From NCBI RefSeq assembly GCF_019175385.1, contig NC_083345.1, forward strand, positions 122,577,657-122,641,656: a DNA stretch of 64,000 nucleotides, written 5' to 3'. Below, one piece after another: positions 24,708 through 34,381 of this stretch (its first letter is position 1; each line of letters starts with the position of its first letter). The notes under the pieces were generated by a model. That model searched no databases and was not told the DNA's origin. It saw only the letters and a program-made list of their open reading frames with translations. This DNA comes from Lycium barbarum (taxonomy: Eukaryota; Streptophyta; Magnoliopsida; Solanales; Solanaceae). A program made the position numbers and the translations under genes.

Positions 24708-24810
24708 ATTTCCCAAGGGGTCACCCATCCTGATATTACTCTCACCCTAGCACGCTTAACCTTGAAACTTTGGTGCATTTTAATACGTGAATGCTGGTAT
24801 GATTATATCG
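24708..24810 (-). repeat. 5S-rRNA-derived block inside element C
   Basis: The minus strand reads, in order, ATCATACCAGCA, AATGCACC, GGTTAAGCGTGC, GGTGAGAGTAATATC, AGGATGGGTGACC and TTGGGAAA. This is the order and nearly the sequence of plant 5S rRNA, including the region of internal promoter boxes A and C. Compared with a normal 120-base 5S gene there is an insertion of about 8 bases after CCAGCA and a deletion of about 10 between GCACC and GTTAAGC, plus substitutions. It is therefore not a functional 5S gene but a captured copy in the interior of a retrotransposon. Cassandra elements carry 5S sequence in their LTRs; here it lies in the interior, near the 3' LTR. Confidence 0.8.
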
Positions 24811-25158
24811 ACTGCCCCGCACGACCTTCGTCACATCATTTAAGGTAAGTCGGGGTTCTAACAATTCCCAAAACGTTCTCACGGCGGGTCCCACTCCTAT
24901 CTTCACTTTCCTGACCATACAATTACCATATTGCCTCTGTTTAAATATTCACTATCTACTCCTGTCCACACATATGATTACCTTTTATCCAGGATTTCTA
25001 AATTCGCACTGGTGGCGGAGGTATCTCAGTCGCCATTACTCATAACCGCTAGGTCTTCGGCCCCTTTTGAATTTCTGTCTGCCGTCATTAATTAGTATTT
25101 TGCAGAGATTATGTATACATAGAAAGTTTCAAAGAAAATCTCATATACCTGTAGCCGA

Positions 25159-25299
25159 TCAATCTTGAGCCTGGTTCGGGGAGCTGCCATGTGAAGTATG
25201 CTCCTCATCCTCGTCTGTCTGCTCTCCGCTCGTTTGACTCTCGTCATTTCTCGCATCCGAATCGGAAGAGTATAGATAACCAGGCGATTCCTGGTTCAC
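25159..25299 (-). other. In-frame continuation after the element C ORF stop
   Basis: After the TAA at 25300-25302 the same frame stays open for 45 codons to a TGA at 25159-25161. This tail is again acidic and serine-rich (DSDARNDESQT, EQTDEDEEH), like the ORF before it. Composition and frame suggest it was once part of the same protein, split by one nonsense change, or that the stop is sometimes read through. Confidence 0.5.
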
Positions 25300-25794
25300 T
25301 TATGAAAAGGACAAAGGACAGGAGTAATCCGTAGCACTCTCCGAGGTGGCCTGACTGACATAGTGCTCCATCACAGGAGCAGCTGGCATATCCCCGGAAG
25401 TCTCTTCCTCCGTTGTCCCAGAAGAATGCTCCGATGGGTCTGTGTCATAACTATCCTCCTCCCTGGAGGTAAGAAGCTCTGGAGGAGTCATCGTCGGATC
25501 CTCCGAGGGATCTGTATCATAGCCACCCTCCGTGGAATCCCCTGCTCTAGGGGTCAGAAACTCTGGAGGAATTGTTGCTGGGTCCTCCGACGGATCTGTA
25601 TCATAGTTGTCCTCCGCGGGATCCTCTGCTCTGGGAGTCAGGAACTCTGGAGGAATTGTGGCTGGGTCCTCCGACGGATCTGACTCAATTGAATAGCCGA
25701 GGCTCCCCTTACTCGGCTCTGGAGATACTCTAGGGGCCTTCTTGGTGCCCCCACTATCTGAAGCTGATCTCTTCATCGACATTACTGAAACCAT
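25300..25794 (-). CDS. Acidic tandem-repeat ORF of element C
   Basis: This 164-codon frame is the only substantial ORF of the element. It starts MVSVMSMKRSASD. A basic patch (KRSASDSGGTKKAPR) is followed by about three and a half repeats of 24-28 residues built on YDTDPSEDPATIPPEFLTPR, then an acidic tail. There is no zinc knuckle, protease or other gag/pol motif. A candidate splice acceptor TTTCAG ends at 25785, three bases before the third-listed Met (25782), so a spliced transcript would start at MSMKRS. Low-complexity composition makes its role unclear: a relic of a gag N-terminus, or an accessory protein of non-autonomous elements. Function is unknown. Confidence 0.5.
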   Translation of the reverse strand: MVSVMSMKRSASDSGGTKKAPRVSPEPSKGSLGYSIESDPSEDPATIPPEFLTPRAEDPAEDNYDTDPSEDPATIPPEFLTPRAGDSTEGGYDTDPSEDPTMTPPELLTSREEDSYDTDPSEHSSGTTEEETSGDMPAAPVMEHYVSQATSESATDYSCPLSFS

Positions 25795-25976
25795 AACATA
25801 GGATTAGGAAAATAATAAGGAAGCCTAGTAGCATAGCTCTTTCGCACGATCTAGAATACAAAGAAGGTCATATTTCCTAAATGCCCTGCAGCCTCCTGTC
25901 TATAAGTGTGGCGCGCTACACACCCATAAACAGGACTCTACTGGACACGGCTCGTAGACAAATCCCTAGGACGAAC

Positions 25977-25989
25977 TGCTCTGATACCA
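25977..25989 (-). promoter_or_regulatory. Primer binding site of element C (initiator-Met tRNA)
   Basis: The minus-strand TGGTATCAGAGCA starts 4 nt after the 5' LTR, in the same spacing and sequence as in element B. Confidence 0.9.
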
Positions 25990-25993
25990 CTTC

Positions 25994-28900
25994 TGTCACG
26001 ACCCAACTAGGGGCCGTGACGAGTACCCGGTACTTGTACCGAGCACCCCTTATCTATCCTTTTACCTTTACCTCTCAGCGGGCCGTAGGAACTATGCCAA
26101 ATATTGTTTTTATTTTTTTTTCGTTACTGGACATTAACATTAGTAGCATCGTCATAAACATAGACTGGTAAACTTTGCTATCACGTTATACAGCGACGCG
26201 AACAATCCAAAATACAAAACATCTAACTATACCTATATGTCTACGAGCCTCTAAACATAGTACACATATACATAGAAAGGGCCGAGTACTGTCGTGCCCG
26301 AATATATACACAAAATAGTACCAAGAAACTGAGGCTCCGGGGAAACTGGAGCGCTGACAAGTATTGCTGGTAGGGCTCCTAGGAACCAAATCCGCCTGTC
26401 TGCTGACCTGCGCGGCATGAAACGCAGCGTCCACAAGAAGGGACGTCAGTACGAATAGTGTACCGAGTATGTAAGGCATGGAAAATAATACAAACAGAAA
26501 CATAGGGTATGATTAACCATATCATGGGATCATAGGACATATACTGAGACAAGAAAGTAACTTGTACGTAGGAATGCCCCTTTCAGGCCGGATACCATGC
26601 ATGCTTGTTTTTTTTCCCTTTTTTAAAAACGTTTTTGTTTTCATAGACATAGAAAAGAGGACTTATATCATGTCGTGTCTTATCATATCACATCATATCG
26701 TATCATATCGTATCATGTCATATGAGATCATGTCATATCATATCGTGTCATATCATATCATGTCATATCATAGCTTATCATATCGTATCATGTCGTATCA
26801 TAGCATAGCACCGAACAATGTCGGCTCGCCCACATAGCACCGAAATATATCGGCTCGCCCATATATCCCGCGTCCGGGATGATAAGCCAGCTGACTAGGT
26901 GGCCATGAAACATGTTTCCCTTCCCAATTCCCCCATGTATCCCTTTCCCCCACCCCATGTACATATTCATATCCCATATACATATATCATATAAGCATGC
27001 AGGAGAGCCCAAAGAAAATCATGTATCCATCGGAGTGACGTAAGGTCGGTGACCTCCGATTACATTATACAACAATCGTGGTCGCTTTGTCTCACCTTGA
27101 AGGAACAAGTATTTTAAGGCGAGGCTACCAACGGAGGATAGCATTAGAAGTAAACATAGAATGAAATTATGGCATCATAGACGTCAATTCATAGGCTTTG
27201 AAATCCTTAGAAAATAGTGTCATAGCTAGGAAATAGAAATAAGGGTCAAGAACTAGTTTATCACCTTCATATTCACATTGAATCCTTAGCTTAGAAATCT
27301 TAGTCATGGGATCATTCCGGTCATACTTATCATAGGCATATTCTCTTTTCTAACACCGTCGCTATCATTATCGGCATAGAAGTATTCTCGTTAGAATAGT
27401 TATAGTACTTGTCATTTGGTAACGGAATGAGGATTCAAAGGTTTCCTTTAGATTCAACTTCAAAGTAAGTAAGTCAAACGGAACAATAAGGAAAATCCGG
27501 GAACAATGGGCCCACTTCGGGTCAAATGAGGCGGCGTACCAAATTTACGTTCATTGCATTTCATGACGTCACTTGGGAGTGTTTTAGGGTAGTCGGGTCC
27601 TCTTTATACAAGTTCTAGATGTTTAGGAAGTTTTTTCTAACATTTCGCACAATTTTTAGTTCAATTCTACTGAACGAAAAAAGGGGAAACTTTGGGTGCG
27701 GATTCCGAAGAATGGAGTTGTCCCCGAGGCTCGTATCCAACTTATTACGTCTAAGACATGCCATAGAAGGAAGGGTGATGCCTTACATACCTCTTTCCGC
27801 TCCTTTTGCTATTCCAAATTCAAGTTGCAAATCCGCCGAAATCTACAAATTGGTCACGTTTACCAAACCTTGATTAGAGCATTTAGAGTTGGGTTCTTAA
27901 AGTAACACTTGGCTACCGAAATTTCGGCAGCACTTCCCCTATAAATACACCATCTCCAAAACTTCGACTTAGCCAATTTTTTTAATCAACAACAATCCGG
28001 GAATTCAAACCCGGCCAAACTATCAACATAATTTCAACAACCACACTAACAATTTCCATATTCAATCCAAGATACATTATAACAACTTAATCAATTTACT
28101 ACTTCTTTCAAAACCTGCCAACTCCAATGAAAACAATAACAACCTTATAATATATATTCCAACAACACCATACTAATATCATTATCTTCCATACATGTAA
28201 GAACATAATATTCAATTTACATAATCTTCCAAGACAAGCCTCCAACTACTAATACTTCACTAAGCTCATTAGGCTTTTGTTTGCAATATAAAATCCACAA
28301 CACAACAACCAACATACTAAATAAAACTTGCTCACCATGCATTCATGATTCACCAAATATACACGGCTATACATGTGATATACAACTCACGGCCACACAA
28401 CTATATTCTTGCTATTCATGAATTTCACTCACTTTTGCACACTACAACATGCAAAAATATCCATAACATGTAAAGAATAAGTTCTTACCTTCTTCCTTGA
28501 TCTTTCACTTAGCTAAGACTTGCAACTTGCTAGAATATGGATTTTTCTTGCTCCAAAGACCACTCCACCTTGCTAGGAATCCTTTAATTGGTAGAAAATA
28601 ATTTTTGAAGAAATTTTTGTCAATTTTCTTGGCAATTTTTGCACTTGGCCGAAATGGCCTTGGAGATTTCTCCTTCTTTCCTTTTTCTCAAGTGTTCTTG
28701 AAGTTTCTAAATGTTTCAAGGCAACTTAAATGATCCCTTATATTAATTTTCCACATGGAAAATTCCCATGGGCTTGGGCCATTACACCATGGCCGGCCAA
28801 CCTCACTTTTGGGCCTAAATTTTCTCTTTTTTTTTTTTTTTGGGCCAACCCGGTTGATCCCGAGTTGGGCCTAGCCCACTGACCTTTCGACCTTAAAACG

Positions 28901-29238
28901 TCCATATCTCCTTGTACCGATGTCACCTGGGAACCCACGACCTATGGTTGGAAAGCTAATTCAATTATCTACAACTTTTATTTCTTGGTATTTTTCCAAA
29001 TTCCAAACTTATAATACCGTGTTTTCCCCTTGAAGTCAGGTCACCCGAAAACGTTTTCTTAAAAATATTCGTTTGGAGGGCTTCCACTTTGATTTGGCCC
29101 AAGGGTCCTTCATGAGTTGTGTTTAACTTTACATATGTGATTCATATAACTTGTCACATGTTCCAAAAAAAAATCTTGACGTGTGGGCCCCACCTCAGCT
29201 TACAAATAATCCGACGTTCAAAACTACGGGATATAACA
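25994..29238 (-). repeat. 5' LTR of element C
   Basis: The LTR is about 3.25 kb, with minus-strand start TGTTATATCCCG and end GGGTCGTGACA. A TATA-like TTAATATAAGGG lies near 28735-28746. A splice donor AAG|GTAAGAAC starts its intron side at 28488, about 220 bp after the expected transcription start. It keeps the empty site into which LTR G inserted in the sister LTR. Confidence 0.92.
28735..28746 (-). promoter_or_regulatory. TATA-like box of element C 5' LTR
   Basis: The minus-strand TTAATATAAGGG lies about 490 bp into the LTR. LTRs A and D have related AATATAA sequences at comparable places relative to the splice donor. Confidence 0.45.
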
Positions 29239-30270
29239 TGATGGATAACTTATTTAGGGGTTATCAAAAGAATGGTGAATTCAGAGGCGGATTCATGATT
29301 TAAACTTTGTGTTTAAGTTAGGGATTTTATAACAATTCATTTGATTTTGATGGGTCCGAAATCTATTATTTATTTAGTGGTTTTTTTAACACATATATAA
29401 GGTCCGAGTGTAGTAAGATTTTTATTGTGTTGGGCAACAAATTGATATCAATTGAGGTTTAAAAGGTCAATTGAAAATTAATTTGTTGCAGCTTGCTCTA
29501 GTGAGGAAAAAAAGATGGTCTTTTTAATGCTATATTAGTTATAAAGTTTGATTCCTATCTTCACAAAGGAAAAACTCAAACATCTTAAGATGTTAGAACC
29601 GACAAATATCTTACTTTGGGGTTATGAAAAGAACACCGAAGTCAACGACAGATTCAAGATTTAAACTTTATATGTTCAAGCTCGGGAATTAACCACCACT
29701 CATTTGATTTATTGGGTCGAAATCTTTATTTGTACTTGTTTAGTGACTTTTTTTAACACGCTCGGGATATGAGCCAAAGCTACTGGGTTCCGTATGAACC
29801 CATAACTAACCCACTGCATTCGCCGTTGGGTGAAGTTTATTTGCTTGGAATTATCTGCCTTTAAGGAAGCTAAACTTGTAGGAATGTAGCAAGATTTGAT
29901 TGTGTTGGGCAACAGATTAATATGAATTGAGTTTTCAAGGGTCAATGAAAAATAAGTACACTCACTGATTTCGAGTTTGAGATTCTACCATAAACTCATT
30001 TGATTTACTGGGTTCAAAATCTATTATTTGTCCTTATTTAGGGACTTTTAAACATATGTACCGGGAATGAGCCAAAGCTAATGGATCCGGATGAACCCAT
30101 AACTGAACAAATTCCAGTTTATTTGTTTGGAATTATCTGCCTTAAGGATGCTAAATTTGTAGGAATGTAGCAAGATTTTGATTATGTTTGGGCAACAAAT
30201 TGATATGAATTTGAGGTTTAAAGGGTCAATGGAAAATGAGTACACTCATTGTTCCTCTCGACTTGATATT
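29239..30270. repeat. Block of three related local repeat units
   Basis: Three degenerate units contain a GGGTYSAAATCTWTTATTTG-like segment (near 29355, 29714 and 30009) and a GATTGTGTTGGGCAACA-like segment (near 29425, 29897 and 30178). A fourth copy of the second segment lies near 18430, left of element C. Motifs such as GAGGCGGATTCATGATTTAA link these to the dispersed GGCGGAGCC repeat seen at 39679 and 46684. No gene is visible. Confidence 0.55.
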
Positions 30271-30582
30271 TAGAACTCTTGTTGTTTTGATGTGTTTAGA
30301 GACAGCCAGATAGAGTAGCAGTGTCTTGCTAGTTTCACAGAAATTTAGCCACAAATACAGAAGGTCTTTATGCTAAGAGACTGGTTTCTAGCTGGATGGG
30401 TTTACTTTTGGTGCTTAAAATTGATTAGGTATTCTATTTGCCACTTCAAGGTGGGATATCTTTCTTTATTCTTTGGAGTTTTAGTGCCATCCTCTAATTG
30501 AGTAACCATGTTAATTTGCCATGGTAATATAGGAAGTGGAACAATTAGATTTAGTATTTTCGATTTTCTTTATATTTGGATT

Positions 30583-31037
30583 AGACAGGACATGGCGCAT
30601 TTCCTGCTTACGGAGGACATGACCGTAGATAGGAGGGTATGAAGGACTCATATTAGGGTAGAAGGATAGTAAGTAGTCGCTTCTATCCTCCCTTAAGAGT
30701 AGTTATGTTGTTCTATAGTTTCTTGTCTCTTGATTCCTGCAAGTATCTGTTGGTTTATAATGACTTATTTACTTTCATTGTTTTCATTTTCATAGTTATC
30801 TATAGCAGTTAATTCTCCTTTTACCATGACTTTCTTGCTTTGTTATTCCTTGCTTTCATATTGTTTTCGATACGCTTGATCATATCTAACCTTTTGTCTT
30901 TTCCTCTCTTGAGCCGAGGGTCTTTCGGAAACAACCGCCCTACCTTTCAAGGTGGGGGTTAGGTCTGCGTACACTCTACCCTCCCCAGACCCCACATAGT
31001 GGGATTATGCTGGGCTTGTTCTTGTTGTTGTTGTTGT
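30583..31037 (+). mobile_element. 3' end of an RTE-type LINE
   Basis: The 5' part (GGAGGACATGACCGTAGATA, then TTAGGGTAGAAGGATAGTAAG) is the 3' end typical of plant RTE LINEs. The distal part (GAGCCGAGGGTCTTTCGGAA, GGTCTGCGTACACTCTACCC, CCCAGACCCCAC) and the terminal TTG repeats (31021-31037) are shared with Solanaceae TS SINEs. It is heavily 5'-truncated and has no ORF. Confidence 0.8.
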
Positions 31038-31397
31038 TTATATTTGGAATAGAATTGGCTGTTCTGTTCAACTTGAAACTTAAACTTGGAAATCCAGAAA
31101 TTGAAGACTTCAGTCATTTAACTGCTCTTTAGTTACTGTCAATAATCTTGTAGAAGCTACTTCTTGAAGTAAGTAGTTTACCGTGTCTCGCTTTTACTTT
31201 CAAGTGAATTAGGCAAATATATGAAACAAAAGTAAAATATGTTACAAGTAAAGAGGTCATAATTTCTGGTAATCTCAGAAGGGATTGCAGTGTACTAGGT
31301 CTTTTAACCCTTGTTTTTCCTCTCTCTTTCTCCTTTTGCAGAGTAACCACTTTTGATGCATTTGCTGCAAGAAGACAGAGGTACATTATCCTAAAGC
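31038..31397 (+). other. 5' flank of the Myb/SANT pseudogene
   Basis: A pyrimidine-rich stretch ending CTCCTTTTGCAG (about 31331-31342) looks like an intron acceptor shortly before the former start codon at 31398. If it is a true intron end, the copy arose by DNA duplication rather than from a spliced mRNA. Confidence 0.4.
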
Positions 31398-32951
31398 ATG
31401 GTCCAAGGAGATAAGAAAGTTGGTATGAAGTCGGAGAAGAAATCCAAGAAAAGGAAAAAGAATGCTGCCACCAATGATTCGGAAGTGACAAAGGGCGTTG
31501 TTAAAGCTGTTGAGCGTGATTCATGTTTCAAGGTAAAATCAGGAGAAATTGAAGATTGTGCCATCAAGAGAAATAAAGAAAGACGTGGTGGAAAACAGCC
31601 TGGGAAGTCCAGTAAGACAAGTGCGATGATGCTGTTAAAAATTTTGTGAAAAAGAAAAATAAGTTGAAGAATGAGGGAGATACATTCCATGATTCTCTTT
31701 TAGATTCCAAAACAATTGCTCCTGAAAGTGTGAGTGGAACACGGGAAACCAAGGTGGTTGAGACACTCAGTGAGGCATCTGGTGGAAATATTATAGACGA
31801 GGTGAAGGGGAAAAAAAGTAAAAAGGAAAAGAGGAAAAAAGAGGATGGACAGGTAGATATTGTGGCTGGCGACGTTCAAGGTTACACTAATATCAGAAAG
31901 AAGAAAAAGACAAAATTAGGACACAGTTGTAAAGATCTTACACATGAAAAGAGTGAAAAGAGAGTGAGATTTTCTGGTCATGTACAGGTTTTTCCTCCAT
32001 CCAGTGATCCAAGTGACGAGGAGTATGAAGTACAGGGAGAAATATTACTGGGGGCAAACGATTCTCAAAAGAAGAAGATGAAATTATCAAAGATGTTGTT
32101 AATAGATACATAGAGGTACATAACTTAGGCAAACAAGGGTTGCAAAAGGTTTTGAACTCTAAATCTATTCCCGAAATAAGGGGCTGCTGGAAAAAAAATA
32201 GGGAGTGATATACCATACAGGCCTTATACTGCAGTTTATCAGCATGCACAACGGTTGTTTCGAAGTAATGATAATCGAAAATACACTGAAGAAGAGTATG
32301 AGATGATACGGAAGTTCCATGGAGAACATGGGCCCAAATAGAGGGTCTTGGCTGATGAACTTGGGAAACATTGGGCTAATGAACTTGGGAAACATTGGGC
32401 TAATGTGGGAAATACATGGCATAGGATAAAACTGGCCAATCGGAAGAAAGGAAATTGGGCTCAGGAGGAAATCCAGACTTTGTTTGATTTGGTAAATGCC
32501 GATCTGCAACTGAAGCTTTGTGAAGAGAAGAAATCTAAGCATGGGATGTTACGGGATAATATTCGCTGGAGTGCAATTAGTGACAAATTGTCCACCAGGT
32601 ATAGTGGACATTGCTGCAGGTGAATGGGCAGATACTGATGACTATCGACTAATTGATGCTCTTTTTGAACTTGATGCGAGTTGCATAGAGGACGTGGATT
32701 GGGACAATCTTCTTTCCCACAGGCATGGAGAGTTATGTCGAAAAATATGGAAAGAGATGGTCCGTCAAATAAGTCAACATGAAAATAAGTCATTTGCTGC
32801 ACAAGTAGAAGTGTTAGCTAAGAGATACCGCCTGATTTGGTTGAAGCAAGAGAGGCCTGGGATAGGAAACCAGTTGTTCCATGAATATGTTCATCACTCA
32901 CATGGACGTTTATTTAGAGAGAGAGAGATGATTAAGGAACATCTATTCTGA
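31398..32951 (+). pseudogene. Broken Myb/SANT nuclear protein gene (REB1 / Pol I termination factor-like)
   Basis: Pieces in different frames together resemble plant Myb-like proteins annotated as RNA polymerase I termination factor or DMTF1/REB1-like. A lysine-rich basic N-terminus (31398-31649 and 31646-32113) with a KRVRFSGHVQVFPP motif is followed by SANT-like segments at about 32200-32345, 32348-32600 and 32620-32800. Damage includes a stop at 31647, a frame change near 32080, a Trp-to-stop TAG at 32339-32341, a 24-bp in-frame duplication (ELGKHWAN twice, near 32355-32402) and a deletion and frame shift near 32600. A GGCGGATCC repeat replaces the 3' end at about 32950. It cannot encode the full protein. 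The parent gene is not in this window. Confidence 0.65.
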
Positions 32952-33607
32952 GGCGGATCCAGGTTTTTAAATCGGTAGGTCGAGGTATCCTGTTCTACTT
33001 TGCAATCGGTTTAGCATAAACGTATATTTTTTAAAATTATTCAACTACATATGCATTCAAATCAGTCGCTTCCTTGGAACTAATTCGTAGGCATTTCCAT
33101 TATTTAGACTTCACACACTGTATAAACAAATAGTTGAAAAAGACACTGAGTGCAGGCAGTCGGTAAACTAGAACAGTCACTGGATATACTATTATCTAGA
33201 AACTTGTGTCGTCCTTTTTCTTTTGGTTCTTTCTCGCTCTTTGTTCTTGTAATGTTTGAAAGGCTTATAAAATGTCTACAAATGTTAATTGGTTGGTATA
33301 TATGTTGGTAGGAAGTATCAGGTATACGTGGAATAGTCGAGGTGTGCGCAAGTTGGCTCGGGCACCACTGTTAGTAAAACCAAAAAGACATCCGCAAATG
33401 TTTTGGAATTGATCTTTTCCTGTCTGGCGGAAAGAAAAGAAAAGGGTTTTCACAATTTGATGTTGGAAAAGGATTTGATGTGTTAGATGTCAGTCAATTT
33501 CTACTGCAAACTTAAGATGACTGGATATTATTAGCATAGCTGCTACTACTATATTCAAATGCATCTTCATCAACTTGAGTAATATGTTTACATATTTGGA
33601 ACAGAGA
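32952..33607. other. Repeat scraps after the pseudogene
   Basis: The stretch starts with GAGGCGGATCCAGG, an end like the GGCGGAGCCA dispersed repeat. At 33330-33368, on the minus strand, is a short piece of the SINE-like element also seen at 37771 (CCGAGCCAACTTGCGCACAC). No gene is visible. Confidence 0.5.
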
Positions 33608-33901
33608 TAATGATCAAACACATATCCGAACTATCACTTTTTCGCGAGTTTCACACCCCGACTATCAGTTGTTCCCTTTTCCTACATGAACTATCACCAT
33701 CTACGTATTAAAATATACCTTGTTGAGTAGATGGCAATTGTAGTTCAGGTAGGAAAAGGATACAACTGATAGTTAGCCTAGTCGGTTCGAGGTATGTTTT
33801 AATATATAGATGGTGATAGTTCATGTAGGAAAAGGGGACAATTGATAGTTGGGGTATGAACTCGCAAAAAAGTGATAGTCCAGGTGTGTTTTTGACCATT
33901 A
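33608..33901. mobile_element. Foldback MITE with inverted arms of about 100 bp
   Basis: The left arm contains GAACTATCACTTTTTCGCGA and CCTACATGAACTATCACCAT. The right arm repeats both in inverse orientation up to GTGTTTTTGACCATTA. The ends TAATGATCAAACAC and its mismatched complement define a 294-bp foldback element. The superfamily and target duplication are not clear by eye. Confidence 0.75.
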
Positions 33902-34381
33902 ACTCTTTCGAATATATGCTTTTCTTATTACAATAGCTGGTATATTCACTGGCTACATTGAAAAAGGAGCATAAATATTGGACTAGGGAGTTGAATAGTT
34001 AGTTGTTGGTTGAACTGAGTTTTAGATTAAAGGAACTCCAAAAAGACTGATCTAGTGCAAAAGGGCAAGGCATATATATGTCCAGGAAATATCTTAATCA
34101 CTACATTTTTCTTTGCTATGATTTTTTCCAGGAAATATAACTGGTCTGTGCCATGGCACAGCAGAAAAGATCATATAATTTCTTTGTGGAATGCATGGAC
34201 AAGCTCATGTATATTGGGGTGTCAAATGGGCGGGCTATGTTGAAATTTTGGTGGTCAATGACCGGTCCAAACTTGAGGGGGTCGGGTGAATCATGTTTTT
34301 ACGGGAAATTTTGCCACCCTTACGTGCAGCTATTGATCATTGATCTCATAGTGCAGTAGCTTTGTGCACCGGTGCCCTTTT
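33902..34381. other. Non-coding stretch
   Basis: Two overlapping plus frames of 62 and 68 codons (34055-34359) have no recognised features. The stretch ends with CTTTT, the target duplication of solo LTR D. Confidence 0.4.

Larger units (their letters stand above)
18603..29238 (-). mobile_element. Element C, non-autonomous LTR retrotransposon with nested solo LTR
   Basis: On the minus strand the order is 5' LTR (25994-29238), initiator-Met primer site, 164-codon ORF, 5S-rRNA-like block, palindromic motif, purine tract and 3' LTR (18603-24370). A perfect TGATG duplication flanks it (18598-18602 and 29239-29243). The 1,623-bp interior has no protease, reverse transcriptase or integrase, so the element must rely on another for mobility. 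The 3' LTR is lengthened by a 2,480-bp solo LTR of another family. Without that insertion and its target duplication the LTRs are about 3.28 and 3.25 kb and closely similar. Confidence 0.93.

Noticed and set aside
24708..24810. Functional 5S rRNA gene
   Set aside because: There are indels of about 8 and 10 bases, many substitutions and no T-run terminator in place. It is a derived copy only.
27935..27952. CCCCTATAAATACACC, a TATA-like box on the plus strand of the C LTR (also near 23070)
   Set aside because: It opposes the element's direction, and related LTRs have degenerate forms (TATAGGGGAGGTGC), so there is no sign of a conserved antisense promoter.
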